From assembly GCA_030844625.1 (NCBI GenBank), contig JAUUNJ010000202.1, positions 1-5,434 on the forward strand: a stretch of DNA of 5,434 bases, read 5' to 3'. Within the stretch, counting starts at the first letter, position 1. Each line of letters begins with the position of its first letter. A program made the translations under genes and the position numbers. The notes under the pieces are model-generated. The model was not told the DNA's origin. It saw only the letters and a list, made by a program, of their open reading frames with translations, and made no database searches. Source of the stretch: Roseburia sp. (GTDB lineage: Bacteria > Bacillota > Clostridia > Lachnospirales > Lachnospiraceae). Below, in pieces: positions 1-5,197 of the stretch.

Positions 1-1
1 T

Positions 2-337
2 TCCGACGGTGATTTGTATAACTTTATGGATGTTGAAACATATGATCAGATTGCGATCAGTAAGGATAATGTAGGTGATTCACTTAAATTTGTGAAAGAA
101 AATGAAACAGTTAAAATATGTTCACACAATGGTGATGTATTTGCCATTGAGCCACCTATTACGGTCGAATTGGTAATTACAGAGACAGAACCGGGATTCA
201 AGGGTAATACAGCAACAAATGCTACGAAGCCGGCAGTGGTTGAGACAGGAGCCACAGTATATGTACCGTTGTTTGTAGAACAGGGTGAAACAATTGTGAT
301 TGATACACGTACAGGAGAATATTCAAAGCGTGTTTAA
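2..337 (+). CDS. efp: Elongation factor P, C-terminal part (5' end outside window)
   Basis: EF-P binds between the ribosomal P and E sites and relieves stalling at polyproline stretches. The visible 111 codons, read from base 2, cover the second and third OB-type domains. They start at [10 protein letters not shown], which corresponds to the YxFMD segment of the middle domain. The C-terminal EF-P signature (K-x-[AV]-x4-G-x2-[LIV]-x-V-P-x2-[LIV]-x2-G) is matched exactly by the stretch running from KPAVVETGA through VYVP to VEQG. The protein ends at the normal place, GEYSKRV, then TAA. The family is about 185 residues, so roughly 75 residues are missing upstream, including the KOW-like domain with the modified lysine/arginine loop. 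TTG at 14 and ATG at 26 are internal codons, not starts. A terminator follows 26 bases after the stop. Confidence 0.97.
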   Translation, partial: SDGDLYNFMDVETYDQIAISKDNVGDSLKFVKENETVKICSHNGDVFAIEPPITVELVITETEPGFKGNTATNATKPAVVETGATVYVPLFVEQGETIVIDTRTGEYSKRV

Positions 338-363
338 TAATATGGGACATTCCATAATGAATA

Positions 364-397
364 AAGAAAAAGCTGCGTGTATGCGTGGCTTTTTCTT
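364..397 (+). terminator. Intrinsic terminator after efp
   Basis: A perfect 10-bp stem (AAGAAAAAGC at 364-373 with GCTTTTTCTT at 388-397) is extended inward by G-T wobble and C-G pairs around a GTAT loop. The 3' arm is itself T-rich. The A-rich 5' arm means it could also terminate on the opposite strand, although no convergent gene is visible. It lies between efp and the dehydrogenase gene, so it probably separates them. Confidence 0.8.
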
Positions 398-420
398 ATA
401 TAATGTAAGGCGGTGATTTT

Positions 421-1374
421 ATGAAAATAGTAATTTTAGATGCGGTCACACTGACACTTGATGATGACATAGATTTTTCTATATTTGATCAATATGGCGA
501 AGTTACAATATATTCGTTTACAAAAGATGAACAGATTGTGGAAAGAATAAAAGATGCAGATGTGGTTTTGTGCAACAAGTCTCTTATGAGCAGAGACAAA
601 TTGATTCAGGCACCAAATCTTAAATATATTGGATTGTTTGCAACCGGATATAACAATATAGATTTAGAATATACAAGAAGTCACGGGATTACAGTGTGCA
701 ATGCCGGAAGTTATTCCACCGAAGCGGTAGCACAACATGTATTTGCGCTGATTCTTCATAATTACAACACAGTTTGGAAATATAATAATTTTGTCAAAAG
801 TGGAGGGTGGATCAAAACAGATAAATTTTCGCCGTTTATGGAAATGCAGGAATTATATCAGAAGACAATTGGTATTATCGGGTATGGTTCTATAGGAAAA
901 AAAGTGGCTCAGATTGCCAAAGCGTTTGGCATGCAGGTTGTTGCGTTTGGAAGGCATGTCCAGCAGGGAGAAAGGGATGGAGTCAGATTTACATCTATGG
1001 ATGAACTTCTGAAAATTTCTGACATTGTTTCTATGCACTGTCCGTTGAATAAAGATTCTGAAAAGATGTGTAACAGTGAATTTTTCAATAAAATGAAAAA
1101 CAGTGCATTGTTTATAAATACTTCAAGAGGCGGCGTGGTTGATGAAGAAGCATTGGTATATGCATTGAATAACTCAATTATAGGCGGAGCTGCATTGGAT
1201 GTTATAGAGACAGAGCCTATGAAACCGGACTGCATACTGATAGGAGCTGAAAATATTGTAATAACGCCTCATGCGGCATGGGCTCCTCTGGAAACGAGAA
1301 CAAGACTGGTTGAAATTGTTTCGGAAAATTTAAAAAAATGGCTTGCAAGAACACCTATAAATGTTATAGAATAA
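421..1374 (+). CDS. D-2-hydroxyacid dehydrogenase (hydroxypyruvate/glyoxylate reductase type)
   Basis: This is a cytoplasmic NAD(P)-dependent oxidoreductase that interconverts 2-keto acids and D-2-hydroxy acids. It is 317 residues, the usual length. The catalytic domain is formed by about 1-100 and 285-317, with a Rossmann domain between. Visible family marks are GLFATGYNNID (71-81), the dinucleotide loop GYGSIG (154-159), catalytic Arg236 in NTSRGG, catalytic Glu265 in ALDVIETEP, and catalytic His284 in TPHAAWAP. HAAWAP is typical of the glycerate dehydrogenase/hydroxypyruvate reductase branch. The position that normally carries Asp at the end of the second Rossmann strand reads Gly177-Arg178, as in NADPH-preferring relatives. 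The ATG at 421 follows an AAGG/GGTG ribosome site at 407-415. There is no evident promoter between the efp terminator and the gene, so read-through is possible. The substrate is inferred; D-lactate or other 2-keto acids remain possible. Confidence 0.93.
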   Translation: MKIVILDAVTLTLDDDIDFSIFDQYGEVTIYSFTKDEQIVERIKDADVVLCNKSLMSRDKLIQAPNLKYIGLFATGYNNIDLEYTRSHGITVCNAGSYSTEAVAQHVFALILHNYNTVWKYNNFVKSGGWIKTDKFSPFMEMQELYQKTIGIIGYGSIGKKVAQIAKAFGMQVVAFGRHVQQGERDGVRFTSMDELLKISDIVSMHCPLNKDSEKMCNSEFFNKMKNSALFINTSRGGVVDEEALVYALNNSIIGGAALDVIETEPMKPDCILIGAENIVITPHAAWAPLETRTRLVEIVSENLKKWLARTPINVIE

Positions 1375-1387
1375 TAAAAGAAAGGTG

Positions 1388-1410
1388 TTAGATTTTGAAT
1401 TATAATCTAA
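1388..1410. other. AT-rich inverted repeat containing a TATAAT box
   Basis: TTAGATT (1388-1394) and AATCTAA (1404-1410) form a 7-bp inverted repeat 13 bases after the dehydrogenase stop. It has no GC content to speak of and no T-tract, so it is a poor terminator. TATAAT at 1401-1406 would make a -10 box for the next gene, but no matching -35 lies 16-18 bases upstream. A regulator site over a weak promoter or chance AT-rich symmetry are both possible. Confidence 0.25.
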
Positions 1411-1432
1411 TGCAGAAATGTATTAAAATTTT

Positions 1433-1440
1433 AAGGAGGA
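1433..1440 (+). promoter_or_regulatory. Strong ribosome binding site fixing the ATG at 1447
   Basis: AAGGAGGA sits 6 bases before the ATG at 1447 and is close to a perfect complement of the 16S 3' end. It confirms the start, which in turn gives a clean signal peptide, and suggests high expression. Confidence 0.9.
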
Positions 1441-1446
1441 ACAATC

Positions 1447-2334
1447 ATGAGAAGATTGACAAAGAAACTCGCAGCGTCAGTACTTGCATGTACTCTCGTA
1501 ATTGCGATGAGCGCGCAGTGCTTTGCTGCAACATGGGGCAGTTGGTTCGGTGCTAATGAAGGCTGGTACGAAGGAGCAAAAGGAACTGTAGTTAGCCAGT
1601 CAGCTACAGGCTGGACAGTAAACCTTGAGCCAGTAGGCTGGGGTGGAGTCTGGGGAGGACAGATATTCCAGGATGCTACGAAAGGTGTTGGAAACATTAG
1701 CGTAAAGAAGGGACAGCAGTATACCCTTTCATTTACAATGAAATCTTCAAATTGTGATAAGTGGGTTTACATTAAGATTTCTACAGGTGAAACTCTCGCA
1801 TTCAATGACTGGATACAGTTAAAGAAGAACACAGATGTAAACTATAGCAAGACATTTACAGCTAAGGCAGATGCTAATTCAATTTATTTTGGTGTTGGCG
1901 GCGACTATGGCGATAGAATGGATGTAGCATCAGATACAGATGCTAAAGTTAGATATGCTGCATTACCGAATTACGCAACAGTTCTTGCAAATGATGCTAA
2001 CCATGACCCAAAAATGGCTACAAGACTTACTTTAACAAAATTCAGTTTAGGTGCTGCAAAGCCGGCTAAGGTAAGCTTAAAGAGCGTAAAGGCTGCTAAG
2101 GGCGGTAAAGTTAAGGTTACATATAAGAAAGTTACAGGTGCGGCTGGTTATCAGATTCAGTATTCATTAAAGAAGAATATGAAAGCTGCAAAGAGCAAGA
2201 CAACTAAAAAGGCAACATATACAATTAAAAAACTTAAAAAGGGTAAGAAGTATTATGTAAGAGTAAGAGCTTACAATAAGGGTAAGAAAGCTTACGGTGA
2301 CTGGAGCAAGAAGAAAAGCGTTAAGGTTAAATAA
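1447..2334 (+). CDS. Secreted protein: carbohydrate-binding-like beta domain plus Fn3-like tail
   Basis: This is a 295-residue exported protein with no catalytic motif that I recognise. Residues 1-27 are a Sec signal peptide: MRRLTKK, a hydrophobic core, then likely signal peptidase I cleavage at CFA/ATW. Residues 28 to about 203 are rich in Trp, Gly and alternating beta-strand patterns (GWTVNL, GVWGGQIFQ, YTLSFTMK, WVYIKIS, SIYFGVGGDYG, TRLTLTKFSLG). This resembles the jelly-roll binding modules of the CBM4/9 type. Residues 205-295 look like a fibronectin type III domain (VKVTYKKV, GYQIQYS, YTIKKLKKGKKYYVRVRAY, WSKKKSVKVK). The domain is extremely lysine-rich and ends the protein without an LPxTG or membrane anchor. 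Its charge could hold the protein to anionic wall polymers (inference). The 72-base gap from the dehydrogenase has no good terminator, so co-transcription is possible. The same architecture recurs in the gene at 3965. Confidence 0.85.
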   Translation: MRRLTKKLAASVLACTLVIAMSAQCFAATWGSWFGANEGWYEGAKGTVVSQSATGWTVNLEPVGWGGVWGGQIFQDATKGVGNISVKKGQQYTLSFTMKSSNCDKWVYIKISTGETLAFNDWIQLKKNTDVNYSKTFTAKADANSIYFGVGGDYGDRMDVASDTDAKVRYAALPNYATVLANDANHDPKMATRLTLTKFSLGAAKPAKVSLKSVKAAKGGKVKVTYKKVTGAAGYQIQYSLKKNMKAAKSKTTKKATYTIKKLKKGKKYYVRVRAYNKGKKAYGDWSKKKSVKVK

Positions 2335-2353
2335 TTAAAAGTGATGATTCATC

Positions 2354-2384
2354 CCCCGCATCATATGATGCGGGGAAATTTTTT
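2354..2384 (+). terminator. Strong intrinsic terminator of the first secreted-protein gene
   Basis: Bases 2354-2375 form a perfect 22-base palindrome starting CCCCGCATC. It folds to a 9-bp GC-rich stem with an ATAT loop, followed by AAATTTTTT (2376-2384). It lies 19 bases after the stop at 2334 and cleanly separates this gene from ssb. Confidence 0.95.
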
Positions 2385-2498
2385 CAGGAAGATACACAAA
2401 TAGCACATATAATGTTCATTTTGTTGTATCTATGGTATTTGGGTGAAAAACATGAGTATAGGGGTGTAAAATACAAGTCGGTATAAGTCGAACGATTT

Positions 2499-2529
2499 TT
2501 TACATATTTGGAAATATTTCACATATAAT
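2499..2529 (+). promoter_or_regulatory. Probable promoter of the ssb gene
   Basis: A perfect TATAAT (2524-2529) lies about 50 bases before the ATG at 2580. TTTACA (2499-2504) is a five-of-six match to TTGACA, but the spacer is 19, longer than ideal. A poorer TACATA at 2501 gives a spacer of 17. Transcription would begin near 2536. The preceding strong terminator makes an independent promoter likely. Two 10-bp imperfect direct repeats sharing AAGTCG at 2471-2490 lie just upstream. Confidence 0.55.
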
Positions 2530-2579
2530 AATAATGATAAAAAAATAATAAACCAAAGTATGGTAAAGGGGGAAATACA

Positions 2580-3209
2580 ATGATTGACAAAGTTATTGAA
2601 AACAACAGAGTAAGTATAATAGGAGAAATAGTATCTGAGTTCAGATTCAGCCATGAGGTGTTTGGCGAAGGGTTTTATTTGGTTGATGTTTCGGTAGATC
2701 GATTGAGTGAACTGACGGATGTCATTCCACTGATGGTTTCTGAACGGTTGGTAGATATTAGTGAAGATTATCAGGGTAGGCTGGTAGAAGTATCCGGACA
2801 GTTTCGATCATATAACCGTCACGAAGGAACAAAAAATAAACTGGTATTATCCATTTTTGTGAGAGAATGGGAAGAGGTAGAAGAGAATCTTGAAGCAGGA
2901 AAGACAAATCAGATTTTTTTGGATGGATATATTTGTAAGGCACCTATTTACAGAAAAACGCCTTTAGGAAGAGAAATTGCCGATTTACTTGTTGCTGTCA
3001 ATAGGCCGTATGGAAAATCAGATTACATACCTTGTATTGCCTGGGGCAGAAATGCGCGATATGCATCCACTTTTGAGGTAGGAGGACATATCCAGATATG
3101 GGGACGTGTACAAAGCAGAGAGTATGTTAAAAAAATTAATGAAGAAGAAAGCGAAAAACATGTTGCTTATGAAGTATCAGTCAGCAAATTAGAATATATC
3201 GACGAGTAA
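2580..3209 (+). CDS. Single-stranded DNA-binding protein with two OB folds
   Basis: This protein binds single-stranded DNA during replication, repair or recombination. It has 209 residues. The C-terminal half (about 109-206) is a canonical SSB domain: NQIFLDGYICKAP, PLGREIADLLVAVNR, DYIPCIAWGRNARY, GGHIQIWGRVQSREY and YEVSVSKLEYI. These match the usual N-x-V-x-L-x-G, G-x-x-x-A-x-x-x-x-A-V-N-R and W-G-R/K patterns. The N-terminal half (about 9-99) is a divergent second OB fold (NRVSIIGEIVSEFRFSHE, YLVDVSVDRLS, GRLVEVSGQFRS, KLVLSIFVREW). Two-OB SSB-like proteins of this size occur in Clostridia alongside the ordinary replicative SSB. The acidic DDDIPF-type tip that recruits partner proteins in normal SSBs is absent; the end is LEYIDE. 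AAGGGGG (2566-2572) lies 7 bases before the ATG. I give no symbol because this is probably not the main replication ssb. Confidence 0.9.
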   Translation: MIDKVIENNRVSIIGEIVSEFRFSHEVFGEGFYLVDVSVDRLSELTDVIPLMVSERLVDISEDYQGRLVEVSGQFRSYNRHEGTKNKLVLSIFVREWEEVEENLEAGKTNQIFLDGYICKAPIYRKTPLGREIADLLVAVNRPYGKSDYIPCIAWGRNARYASTFEVGGHIQIWGRVQSREYVKKINEEESEKHVAYEVSVSKLEYIDE

Positions 3210-3218
3210 TGAGCCAAG

Positions 3219-3235
3219 CGAATGCGAAGCATTCG
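3219..3235. other. Short hairpin just after the ssb stop
   Basis: CGAATGC (3219-3225), GAA loop, GCATTCG (3229-3235): a perfect 7-bp stem that starts 10 bases after the ssb stop. No T-tract follows (GTAAA), so it is not a terminator by itself. It may protect the mRNA 3' end or be a small dispersed palindrome. Confidence 0.5.
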
Positions 3236-3243
3236 GTAAAATG

Positions 3244-3298
3244 AAAACAGAAGGAATTTTATCACTTGTGAGAAAAATTCCTTCTGTTTTTGTTTTAA
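3244..3298 (+). terminator. Long intrinsic terminator after ssb
   Basis: A perfect 17-bp stem pairs 3244-3260 (AAAACAGAAGGAATTTT) with 3274-3290, topped by a small TCAC/GTGA helix (3262-3265 with 3268-3271). TGTTTT follows at 3291-3296. The A/T flanks make it potentially bidirectional. The tandem array begins immediately after it, at 3297. Confidence 0.92.
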
Positions 3299-3335
3299 TG
3301 AATGTGCCTGCACAGTCATTTGGCGAATACAATGT

Positions 3336-3404
3336 ATGAAAAAAGTACGTAAGTACTTTTTGAATAATACCAGAGAAGGAGAAAAGCCTTGGGGAAGCAA
3401 ATGA
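3336..3404 (+). CDS. Putative 22-codon basic mini-ORF in the repeat (three copies plus a variant)
   Basis: ATG at 3336 overlaps the TGA of the preceding mini-ORF. The peptide begins MKKVRKYFLNNT and ends EKPWGSK, with five lysines and two arginines. Its TGA at 3402-3404 overlaps the ATG of the next mini-ORF. Identical copies are at 3439-3507 and 3542-3610. The fourth, 3645-3728, leaves the repeat and reads on to a 27-residue variant ending NFNTAC. There is no ribosome binding site of its own, so translation would depend on coupling at the ATGA overlap. The DNA encoding its start also forms the GTAA hairpin. No known family; may be chance. Confidence 0.2.
   Translation: MKKVRKYFLNNTREGEKPWGSK
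3340..3361. other. Hairpin with GTAA loop, one per repeat unit
   Basis: AAAAAGTAC, loop GTAA, GTACTTTTT is a perfect 9-bp stem closed by C-G over a loop of GNRA type in RNA. It recurs at 3443-3464, 3546-3567 and 3649-3670. The T5 in the 3' arm gives it a terminator-like look, but the stem is mostly A-T and the T run is inside the helix, so termination would be weak. It is symmetric, so either strand would fold. Confidence 0.75.
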
Positions 3405-3442
3405 ATGTGCCTGCACAGTCATTTGGCGAATACAATGTATGA
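3389..3442 (+). CDS. Putative 17-codon mini-ORF in the repeat (three equivalent copies)
   Basis: AAGGAG at 3376-3381 lies 7 bases before a TTG. The TTG opens MGKQMNVPAQSFGEYNV and closes with TGA at 3440-3442. An inner ATG at 3401 gives the 13-residue form MNVPAQSFGEYNV. Equivalent ORFs are at 3492-3545 and 3595-3648. A version at 3298-3339 has the ATG but no ribosome site, because it follows the ssb terminator. Each stop overlaps the start of the next mini-ORF as ATGA. There is no homology I recognise. Copies are identical, so codon-level selection cannot be judged. It may be chance. Confidence 0.22.
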   Translation: MGKQMNVPAQSFGEYNV

Positions 3443-3724
3443 AAAAAGTACGTAAGTACTTTTTGAATAATACCAGAGAAGGAGAAAAGCCTTGGGGAAG
3501 CAAATGAATGTGCCTGCACAGTCATTTGGCGAATACAATGTATGAAAAAAGTACGTAAGTACTTTTTGAATAATACCAGAGAAGGAGAAAAGCCTTGGGG
3601 AAGCAAATGAATGTGCCTGCACAGTCATTTGGCGAATACAATGTATGAAAAAAGTACGTAAGTACTTTTTGAATAATACCAGAGAAAGAAAAATGAACAG
3701 ATACATAAACTTTAATACTGCGTG

Positions 3725-3738
3725 TTGAAACGTTTCAA
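3725..3738. promoter_or_regulatory. LacI/CcpA-type palindromic operator
   Basis: TTGAAACGTTTCAA is a perfect 14-bp palindrome with a central ACGT, the form typical of operators of LacI-family regulators, including CcpA-like catabolite sites. It lies about 160 bases upstream of the predicted promoter of the secreted-protein gene at 3965 and 38 bases after the repeat array. The regulator is not in the window. Confidence 0.6.
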
Positions 3739-3867
3739 AAAAATAAAAAAATAATTGCAAAAATGAACAAAATGAATAATAAAAAGACCCTGTTTTCCCA
3801 AAGAATATGTGAAAAAATGATACCAAAATAAAATAAAAGAGTTTTTATTTGTGAAAAAATGCTATTT

Positions 3868-3901
3868 TTGGATTGTATTATAAAAACGTTTATGATAAAA
3901 T
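3868..3901 (+). promoter_or_regulatory. Probable promoter with embedded operator-like site for the gene at 3965
   Basis: Two overlapping readings are possible: TTGGAT (3868-3873), 17 bases, TATGAT (3891-3896); or TTGTAT (3873-3878), 17 bases, TAAAAT (3896-3901). Both put the start near 3903-3908 and give a leader of about 60 bases. AAACGTTT at 3884-3891 lies in the spacer and shares the core of the palindrome at 3725-3738. A LacI-type protein bound there would block RNA polymerase. The -35 matches are weak. Confidence 0.5.
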
Positions 3902-3950
3902 AAATACAACTGGAAATTAGTGTTTTCAAGTGATGAAAAAATTATTTTAG

Positions 3951-3956
3951 AGGAGG
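3951..3956 (+). promoter_or_regulatory. Ribosome binding site that decides the start at 3965
   Basis: AGGAGG lies 8 bases before the ATG at 3965. The longer in-frame reading from GTG at 3920 has no ribosome site, would place this AGGAGG inside the gene, and would put acidic residues ahead of the signal peptide. The ATG at 3965 is therefore preferred. Confidence 0.92.
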
Positions 3957-3964
3957 AATTGAAA

Positions 3965-5092
3965 ATGAAGACGATTTTCAAAAAAGCTTTAGCAGGCGTT
4001 ACTACAACAGCTTTAGTAGCGTCATTGTTAGTTGGCGTAAATGTTACAAAGACAGTTAAGGCTGATGACACACTTACACTTGCAAATTGGAGTTTTTATG
4101 AAGGAGCAGCTTCTTTTAGAAACGGAGATGATCCATATGCACAGAGGTTTTACAATTCTGTAACTACTACAGCAGGTGAAACTCAGGGTAAAAATTTCTG
4201 GAATCCGGGCGATAACGTATCAGCAGAAGAAATGACATGGAACACAACAAAACCTGCTGATGGTTTTACAGCTGACATTATGACAACAGGATGGGATGGA
4301 GATTATAATGTGTCCCCTAGAGGTGATAATCCATATCTGCTTAGAGCATATATGAATGGGATTTCTGCTTCAGTAGGTCATGATTACGCTATTTCATTTA
4401 CGGTGGAATGGAATAACGCACAGAATGCTCCGGAGAAGAACATTATGGTTGGTGTATCAAATGCTTATGGAGAGAGCGTGTTTAAGGATGATCCAAGTGC
4501 AGTAACACATATTAAGGTTAATTCAGGATCTTCATATACATACACACAGGACTTTACACTTTGGGCAGGAGATACTCTTGATGTATCGATTTCATACGGT
4601 GCTTTCTTACAGCAGCTTGATAATGGATTGACAACAGAAGGTACTTCAGCAGCAGGTATTCTTAAGGTTTCCGATCTTAAGATTACAGACAAGGGACAGA
4701 ACAAAGATTATGTTCCGGATCCGGGTGACAGACCAACTGTTCCAAGTGATGACGAAACAACAGGCAATCCGAATAAAGACACAAATCCGGTAGTTACAAA
4801 CCCTACACCTTCAACACCGACACCAGGTGTAACCAAGACTCTTGGTAAGGTTAAAAAAGTAAAAGCTAAGAACAATAAGAAAGGTACAGTTAAGATTACT
4901 TGGAAGAAAGTAGCTAATGCTAAATCATACCAGATTAAAGTTGGAAGCAAGAAGTATACTTCAAAGAAAGCTTCAAAGACAGTTAAGAAGTTAAAGAAGG
5001 GCAAAACCTACAAAGTTAGAGTTCGTGCAAAAGCAACAGGATATAAGACAGGTGCTTGGAGCAAAAAAGTTAAGGTTAAAATTAAAAAATAA
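3965..5092 (+). CDS. Secreted protein: beta-sandwich domain, Pro/Thr linker and Fn3-like tail
   Basis: This is a 375-residue exported protein. Residues 1-33 are a signal peptide (MKTIFKK, hydrophobic core, cleavage at VKA/DDT). Residues 34 to about 241 form an acidic beta-rich domain (ANWSFYEG, FTADIMTTGWDGDYN, YAISFTVEWN, NIMVGVSNAYG, YTYTQDFTLWAGDTLDVSISYG, ILKVSDLKITDKG). The strand order parallels the binding-like domain of the protein at 1447. Residues 242-292 are a low-complexity Pro/Thr/Asp/Asn linker. Residues 293-375 are a lysine-rich Fn3-like domain (VKITWKKV, SYQIKVGSKKY, VKKLKKGKTYKVRVRAKATGY, AWSKKVKVKIKK), clearly related to the other tail. No catalytic residues or sorting signal are recognised. 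The acidic head and basic tail suggest that the tail holds the wall and the head binds a ligand, possibly a glycan (inference). LacI-type sites upstream fit sugar-linked control. Confidence 0.86.
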   Translation: MKTIFKKALAGVTTTALVASLLVGVNVTKTVKADDTLTLANWSFYEGAASFRNGDDPYAQRFYNSVTTTAGETQGKNFWNPGDNVSAEEMTWNTTKPADGFTADIMTTGWDGDYNVSPRGDNPYLLRAYMNGISASVGHDYAISFTVEWNNAQNAPEKNIMVGVSNAYGESVFKDDPSAVTHIKVNSGSSYTYTQDFTLWAGDTLDVSISYGAFLQQLDNGLTTEGTSAAGILKVSDLKITDKGQNKDYVPDPGDRPTVPSDDETTGNPNKDTNPVVTNPTPSTPTPGVTKTLGKVKKVKAKNNKKGTVKITWKKVANAKSYQIKVGSKKYTSKKASKTVKKLKKGKTYKVRVRAKATGYKTGAWSKKVKVKIKK

Positions 5093-5120
5093 TTAGTACA
5101 TAGTTACTGAATGAATCATA

Positions 5121-5151
5121 CAGCGCCCAATGCATCTGCATTGGGCGGCTG
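5121..5151 (+). terminator. GC-rich hairpin after the second secreted-protein gene, weak T-tract
   Basis: CGCCCAATGCA (5124-5134), TC, TGCATTGGGCG (5137-5147) is a perfect 11-bp stem. It is extended by CAG/CTG (5121-5123 with 5149-5151) around a bulged G. It lies 28 bases after the stop. The following bases, TTACTAGAG, contain no T run, so termination may be incomplete. Read-through would carry transcription into the gene at 5198, for which no clear promoter is visible. Confidence 0.65.
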
Positions 5152-5197
5152 TTACTAGAGTAAGAAAAATCAGAAAAATGGTCAGGAGGACTAGAAC

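Larger units (their letters stand above)
3297..3686. repeat. Perfect 103-bp tandem repeat array, about 3.8 copies
   Basis: Units start at 3301, 3404, 3507 and 3610. The first three (3301-3403, 3404-3506, 3507-3609) are identical at every base. The fourth matches through its first 77 bases and diverges after 3686. The match also extends four bases left of the first unit, to 3297, so the array is 390 bases. Each unit carries the small inverted repeat GTGCCTGCAC, a 9-bp hairpin with a GTAA loop, an AAGGAG motif at unit positions 76-81, and two ATGA-linked mini-ORFs. Complete identity suggests recent amplification or continuing homogenisation. The array lies between the ssb terminator and the promoter of the gene at 3965. 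Its family is unknown to me. Confidence 0.97.

Noticed and set aside
399..404. TATAAT as a promoter -10 for the dehydrogenase gene
   Set aside because: Transcription would start at about 411, inside the ribosome binding site, and there is no -35 at the right distance.
909..1235. Minus-strand open frame of 108 codons
   Set aside because: It lies fully inside the well-supported dehydrogenase gene in antisense and has no features of its own.
1480..1491. Lipoprotein signal (VLAC) in the first secreted protein
   Set aside because: Cys15 falls within the hydrophobic core with only a few apolar residues before it, and Leu at -2 is atypical; a signal peptidase I site at CFA/ATW fits better.
3297..3686. 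CRISPR array
   Set aside because: The whole 103-bp unit is identical, so there are no variable spacers, the repeat is too long, and no cas gene is nearby.
3297..3686. Insertion sequence or MITE
   Set aside because: No terminal inverted repeats, target-site duplication or transposase is seen; the pattern is a head-to-tail tandem repeat.
3419..3826. Minus-strand open frame of 135 codons through the repeat array
   Set aside because: It starts at a TTG without a ribosome site, repeats the same unit in shifted frames because 103 is not a multiple of three, and is dominated by Phe/Leu from the complement of A-rich DNA.
3920..3964. Upstream GTG start for the second secreted protein
   Set aside because: It has no ribosome site and would add an acidic segment before the signal peptide; AGGAGG at 3951-3956 points to the ATG at 3965.
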